From positions 1-8,387 of the forward strand of contig JAJYEK010000163.1 of assembly GCA_021785795.1 (NCBI GenBank): 8,387 bases of DNA, read 5' to 3'. Positions 5,554-8,387 of this stretch are shown in pieces. The first letter of the stretch is position 1, and each line of letters opens with the position of its first letter. Source of the stretch: Pseudomonadota bacterium. GTDB taxonomy: Bacteria > Pseudomonadota > Gammaproteobacteria > Acidiferrobacterales > UBA6901. Under the pieces are notes generated by a model. The model had not been told where the DNA came from and made no database searches. It worked only from the letters and a program-made list of their open reading frames with translations. The translations under genes were made by a program, and so were the position numbers.

Positions 5554-7265
5554 AAGCATTGCGCGCCCTGATCGTGGAGGACTCGGACGATGACACCGAG
5601 CTGCTGGCGCGCGAACTGCGCCGCGCCGGCTTTGATCTGGAATACTGCCGGGTCGACACCCCTGAATCGCTGAGCGCACAACTGCGCACGGGCCGCTGGG
5701 ACATCGTCTTTTCCGACTTCACCATGCCCAGGTTCAACGCTTTCGACGCACTCTCACTGCTGCGCGACAGCGGGCTCGACCTGCCCTTTATCATCGTCTC
5801 CGGCACGATCGGCGAGGACCGGGCCGTGACCGCCATGAAGGCCGGCGCCCACGACTACATCCTCAAGGACAATCTCAAGCGGCTTGCCCCGGCTGTCGAC
5901 CGCGAGCTGCGTGAGGCGCACGTGCGCCGGGAACGGCGCGCTGCCGATGAAACCATCCGCCGCCTCGCCTACATCGATCCGGTCACCGAGCTCCCGAACC
6001 GTCTGCGGTTCCGCACCCAGGCGCAGGAAGCGGCATGGCAGGCCCGCACCGGCGAGCAAGTCCTGGCCATGATGGTCATGGATCTCGACCGCTTCCAGGA
6101 GGTCAATGACACGCTCGGGCACTCCCGCGGGGACCAGCTGCTGCGCCAGGTGGGATTGCGGCTGCGCGGCGCACTGTTCGTCACCGACGTCGTGGCGCGC
6201 CTCGGCGGCGATGAATTCGGCATCCTGCTGCCCTGCCTGGCAAGGCGCGCAGACCTCCTGCCGGTGATCGCGAAACTGCAGGAATTCCTGCAGGCGCCAT
6301 TCATGATCGACGGAATCCCGATCGCGGTCGAAGCCAGCATCGGGGTGGCGCTGATGCCCGATCACGCGGCGGACGTCGACACGCTCATGCAGCAGGCTGA
6401 CATAGCCATGTACCGCGCCAAACGCACTACCAGCAGCTATGTCATCTACGCACCGGAGCTGAAGCAGCACAGCCACGAGCGCCTGGGGCTCATGGCCGAA
6501 CTGCGGGACGCCATCGAACGCGACCAGCTTCTGCTCCATTTCCAGCCCAAGGGTTGCATCGATACCCGCCACGTCGCAGGCACCGAGGCGCTGGTCCGCT
6601 GGCAGCACCCGCGCCACGGTCTGCTTGCGCCGGAGCGGTTCATTACCATGGCCGAGCACACCGGACTCATCGTTCCGCTCAGCGAGTGGGTGCTGAGACG
6701 GGCCCTGGGCGAATGCCGGCAGGCGCGGGCGGCGGCCATCCACCTGCAGGTGAGCGTGAACCTCTCGGCGCGCTCGCTGCACGACCCGCGGCTGCCGGAC
6801 ATCGTTGCGAACGAGCTGGCGAGCGCCGACTGCCCGCCCGAACAGCTGACGCTGGAAATTACTGAAAGCGCCATCGTTCTCGATCCGCCGCGCGCCGAGA
6901 GCACCCTGACCACACTCAGCAGCATGGGGGTGCGCATTTCCATCGACGACTTCGGCACCGGCTATACGTCGCTGGCCAGCATCAGGCACCTGCCAGTAGA
7001 CGAGATCAAGATCGACAAGAGCTTCGTGACCGACATGCTGACAAACAAGCGCGATGCGATGATCGTGCGCTCGGTGATCGAGCTGGGTCATAATCTTGGA
7101 CTGCGCGTCGTGGCCGAGGGCGTCGAAAATGAGGCAACACTCGACGCCCTGGCCCTGCTCGAATGTGACGAGGCCCAGGGCTACTTCATCAGCCACCCCC
7201 AGGACTTCGGCGCGCTGCTGTCCTGGCTCGCGACCGCGTCCTGGCGGCCGGTCCCCAACCCCTGA
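5550..7265 (+). CDS. REC-GGDEF-EAL cyclic di-GMP signalling protein
   Basis: This 571-residue cytoplasmic protein joins a receiver domain (about 1-125; Asp11, phospho-acceptor Asp56 in FSDFTMP, Ser84, Lys106) to a GGDEF domain (about 135-300) and an EAL domain (about 310-560). The diguanylate cyclase signature is intact: GGDEF at 219-223, with DLDRFQEVNDTLGHSRGD before it. The inhibitory I-site, normally RxxD five residues ahead, reads FVTD and has lost its Arg. The phosphodiesterase signature is also intact: EAL at 346-348, then SVNLSA, LEITES, DDFGTGY (Asp466/Asp467), KIDKSF, AEGVEN and QGYFIS. Both activities may thus be possible, and which one dominates cannot be read from sequence. Phosphorylation of the receiver by the upstream kinase should set the balance. 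The receiver resembles PAS/phytochrome-linked types with VSGTIGED. No clear terminator follows. Confidence 0.95.
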   Translation: MKALRALIVEDSDDDTELLARELRRAGFDLEYCRVDTPESLSAQLRTGRWDIVFSDFTMPRFNAFDALSLLRDSGLDLPFIIVSGTIGEDRAVTAMKAGAHDYILKDNLKRLAPAVDRELREAHVRRERRAADETIRRLAYIDPVTELPNRLRFRTQAQEAAWQARTGEQVLAMMVMDLDRFQEVNDTLGHSRGDQLLRQVGLRLRGALFVTDVVARLGGDEFGILLPCLARRADLLPVIAKLQEFLQAPFMIDGIPIAVEASIGVALMPDHAADVDTLMQQADIAMYRAKRTTSSYVIYAPELKQHSHERLGLMAELRDAIERDQLLLHFQPKGCIDTRHVAGTEALVRWQHPRHGLLAPERFITMAEHTGLIVPLSEWVLRRALGECRQARAAAIHLQVSVNLSARSLHDPRLPDIVANELASADCPPEQLTLEITESAIVLDPPRAESTLTTLSSMGVRISIDDFGTGYTSLASIRHLPVDEIKIDKSFVTDMLTNKRDAMIVRSVIELGHNLGLRVVAEGVENEATLDALALLECDEAQGYFISHPQDFGALLSWLATASWRPVPNP

Positions 7266-7412
7266 GCCCCACCGGTCCGGCGGCGGTTCGGCCCACAGGA
7301 CGGATACCGCCCATCGCGCTTGGCAACCCACTGCATCGCCCCCTCCGGAATCGTTCCAGGTGCCCGTTCGGCCGCCACCTGCCAGCTCCGCCACAGGCGC
7401 AGCGGCCAAAAG

Positions 7413-7430
7413 GTAAATCCGTGTAAATCC
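7413..7430 (+). promoter_or_regulatory. CpxR-type binding box, GTAAA-N5-GTAAA
   Basis: GTAAATCC occurs twice in tandem (7413-7420 and 7423-7430), a period of 10 bp or one helical turn on the same DNA face. The spacing gives GTAAA-N5-GTAAA, which is the established CpxR recognition pattern of enterobacteria. The gene 92 bp downstream encodes a CpxR-like regulator, so the site is most simply an autoregulatory operator. The matching core promoter is not certain: -10-like TATGTA (7454) would place the box directly beside the -35 region. Confidence 0.65.
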
Positions 7431-7438
7431 CCGCAAAA

Positions 7439-7452
7439 CGCTGCGCGCAGCG
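7439..7452. repeat. 14-bp perfect palindrome between CpxR box and regulator gene
   Basis: CGCTGCGCGCAGCG is its own reverse complement. It lies 8 bp after the CpxR-type box and 69 bp before the regulator ATG, inside the likely promoter. It could bind a dimeric repressor. With only C and G apart from two bases, chance in GC-rich DNA is also possible. Confidence 0.4.
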
Positions 7453-7521
7453 CTATGTACACTGCGTCCGGTGTGGCATTATCGGAGCGTAGGCCGGTTT
7501 TAGACCGGGGGACGTTTTGCC

Positions 7522-8205
7522 ATGGATCATATTCTCCTGGCCGATGACGACATGGAGTTGGGCGAGATGCTGACCCAGTATCTCGGTGCCGAGGGCTTTG
7601 CTGTGGACACCGCCCATGATGGCGAGACCGCACTCACCATGGCCCGCGCCGGGACGTATGACCTCGTCATCCTGGATGTGATGATGCCGCGGATCGGCGG
7701 GTTCGACGTACTGCGGGCGCTGCGCCCCCGTTCCCTGGTCCCGGTGCTGATGCTGACAGCGCGGGGTGAGGACGTTGACAGCATCGTCGGTCTGGAACTC
7801 GGCGCGGATGACTATCTTGCCAAACCCTGCAATCCGCGCGTTCTGGTCGCCCGGATACACGCCATATTGCGGCGCGCCGCAGGCGGCTGCGGACCCGCCG
7901 GGCCCGAGGTGCTGACCCTTGGGGACGTAGAACTGCACACGGGCACCCGCTGTGTGCGCTGCCACGGCCAGCAAGTTCTCCTGACCAGCACCGAATACAG
8001 CGTGTTCGAAGCGCTCCTGCGTGCCGCCGGACGCGTCGTATCCAAGGCGCAGCTGTCGGAACAGGCGCTGGGGCGCGTGCTCACGCCGTACGACCGCAGC
8101 CTCGACATGCACGTCAGCAGCCTGCGCCGCAAGCTCGGGCCGCTGCACGGCGACGAGCGCATCAAGACCGTGCGCGGCGTCGGCTACCAGTACGTGCGAC
8201 CGTGA
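7522..8205 (+). CDS. cpxR: CpxR-like response regulator (OmpR/PhoB family)
   Basis: This 227-residue protein has a receiver domain (about 1-118; Asp8-Asp10, phospho-acceptor Asp52 in LDVMMPRIGG, Thr79, Lys101) and a winged-helix DNA-binding domain (about 130-227). The second half follows CpxR closely: LTSTEYSVFEALL, VVSKAQLSEQALGRVLTPYDRSLDMHVSSLRRKLG and TVRGVGYQYV. The LTPYDRSLDMHVSSLRRKL segment in particular separates CpxR from most other OmpR-type regulators. It should bind GTAAA repeats and control envelope-stress genes. The ATG at 7522 has GGGGGA 9 bases upstream. Oddities: Cys103 replaces the usual Phe after Lys-Pro (KPCN), Cys123 lies in the linker, and the wing-domain start carries CVRCH (144-148). 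The kinase gene follows directly, with a possible 4-bp overlap. The symbol rests on sequence likeness plus the upstream box and the adjacent kinase. Confidence 0.85.
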   Translation: MDHILLADDDMELGEMLTQYLGAEGFAVDTAHDGETALTMARAGTYDLVILDVMMPRIGGFDVLRALRPRSLVPVLMLTARGEDVDSIVGLELGADDYLAKPCNPRVLVARIHAILRRAAGGCGPAGPEVLTLGDVELHTGTRCVRCHGQQVLLTSTEYSVFEALLRAAGRVVSKAQLSEQALGRVLTPYDRSLDMHVSSLRRKLGPLHGDERIKTVRGVGYQYVRP

Positions 8206-8216
8206 GTCACCCTGCC

Positions 8217-8387
8217 ATGCACCGTCTGTTCTGGAAAATATTTATTTCATTCTGGGCTGCACTGATCCTGTTCTCGGCGACTACCATGTTCGCCGCCTCC
8301 CATTTCGTCGACCGGCTGCGCCAGCGCCAGGAAGCGACCCCCCTCCGCCAGCGCATCCTGCAGGACACCGTCCGCGGACAGTCCATA
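8217..8387 (+). CDS. cpxA: CpxA-like membrane sensor kinase, N-terminal fragment (cut by window edge)
   Basis: Fifty-seven codons are visible and the frame runs off the window. The peptide begins MHRLFWKIFISFWAALILFSATTMFAASHFVDRLRQRQ: one transmembrane helix (about residues 8-28) with basic residues on its cytoplasmic side, then a charged, presumably periplasmic stretch. RxxxxIFxxFW at the start of the first helix is typical of CpxA-type kinases. An in-frame GTG at 8202 would overlap the regulator's stop codon (GTGA) and add five residues (SHPA after the start). ATG 8217 is preferred because homologues usually begin close to this motif, but neither has a strong ribosome-binding site. The kinase domains lie outside the window, so function is inferred from position behind the CpxR-like gene. 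Confidence 0.75.
   Translation, partial: MHRLFWKIFISFWAALILFSATTMFAASHFVDRLRQRQEATPLRQRILQDTVRGQSI

Larger units (their letters stand above)
7266..7521 (+). other. Intergenic region between the c-di-GMP gene and the Cpx-like pair
   Basis: No convincing gene is seen in either strand. The first 145 bases are GC-rich with no T-run terminator. From about 7405 the composition shifts and regulatory elements appear: a GTAAA direct repeat (7413-7427), a 14-bp palindrome (7439-7452), weak -10-like elements TATGTA (7454-7459) and CATTAT (7477-7482), and a hairpin CCGGT-5-ACCGG (7494-7508). The last partly covers the ribosome-binding site GGGGGA (7507-7512) of the regulator gene. The pair downstream therefore probably has its own promoter. 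Confidence 0.5.

Noticed and set aside
5754..7436. A 560-codon open frame on the minus strand opposite the GGDEF-EAL gene
   Set aside because: It is antisense to a complete and unmistakable REC-GGDEF-EAL protein and has no recognisable domain or good ribosome-binding site.
7951..7965. CVRCH as a heme c attachment site
   Set aside because: The motif lies in a cytoplasmic DNA-binding regulator with no export signal, so the periplasmic heme-ligating machinery cannot reach it.

Overview
The window is GC-rich DNA with compact, overlapping bacterial genes. The genes present are periplasmic copper proteins, a HisKA sensor kinase, a REC-GGDEF-EAL protein and a CpxR/CpxA-type pair. Together they point to a proteobacterium, most likely a gammaproteobacterium. 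The species cannot be read from the window. No rRNA, tRNA, CRISPR array, transposase or integrase was seen.

Left part (about 1-2552, minus strand): a copper-handling locus. In transcription order it holds a small His/Cys-containing DUF2946-like protein (2552-2181), a gap of about 260 bp with several hairpins, a type 1 copper cupredoxin (1919-1410), an exported beta-barrel-like protein (1413-526), a CopC copper chaperone (505-134) and the first 40 codons of a CopD-like inner-membrane protein (121-1, cut by the window edge). The last four are packed as one operon: an ATGA overlap, then gaps of 20 and 12 bp. A plausible reading is a periplasmic copper relay. The cupredoxin and CopC bind copper in the periplasm, the barrel sits in or near the outer membrane, and CopD works at the inner membrane.

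Middle part (about 3000-7265, plus strand): a signalling operon. An AT-richer regulatory stretch carries a 9-bp direct repeat, an inverted repeat and a perfect TATAAT. It is followed by a leader of about 200 nt with a hairpin, and a 14-codon micro-ORF with the best Shine-Dalgarno of the region. The micro-ORF overlaps the start of a soluble PAS-coil-PAS-HisKA-HATPase kinase. A single-domain Rcp1-like response regulator follows 6 bp later, then a REC-GGDEF-EAL protein that overlaps it by ATGA. The kinase therefore probably feeds two receivers, one of them controlling cyclic di-GMP synthesis and breakdown.

Right part (about 7413-8387, plus strand): an envelope-stress-type two-component pair. The regulator resembles CpxR closely in its C-terminal DNA-binding half and is followed directly by the N-terminus of a CpxA-like kinase, cut by the window edge. 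Upstream lies GTAAA-N5-GTAAA, the known CpxR box, which suggests autoregulation. Since Cpx responds to copper in enterobacteria, a link to the copper locus is possible but not shown.

The stretch 2553-3040 has no convincing gene.
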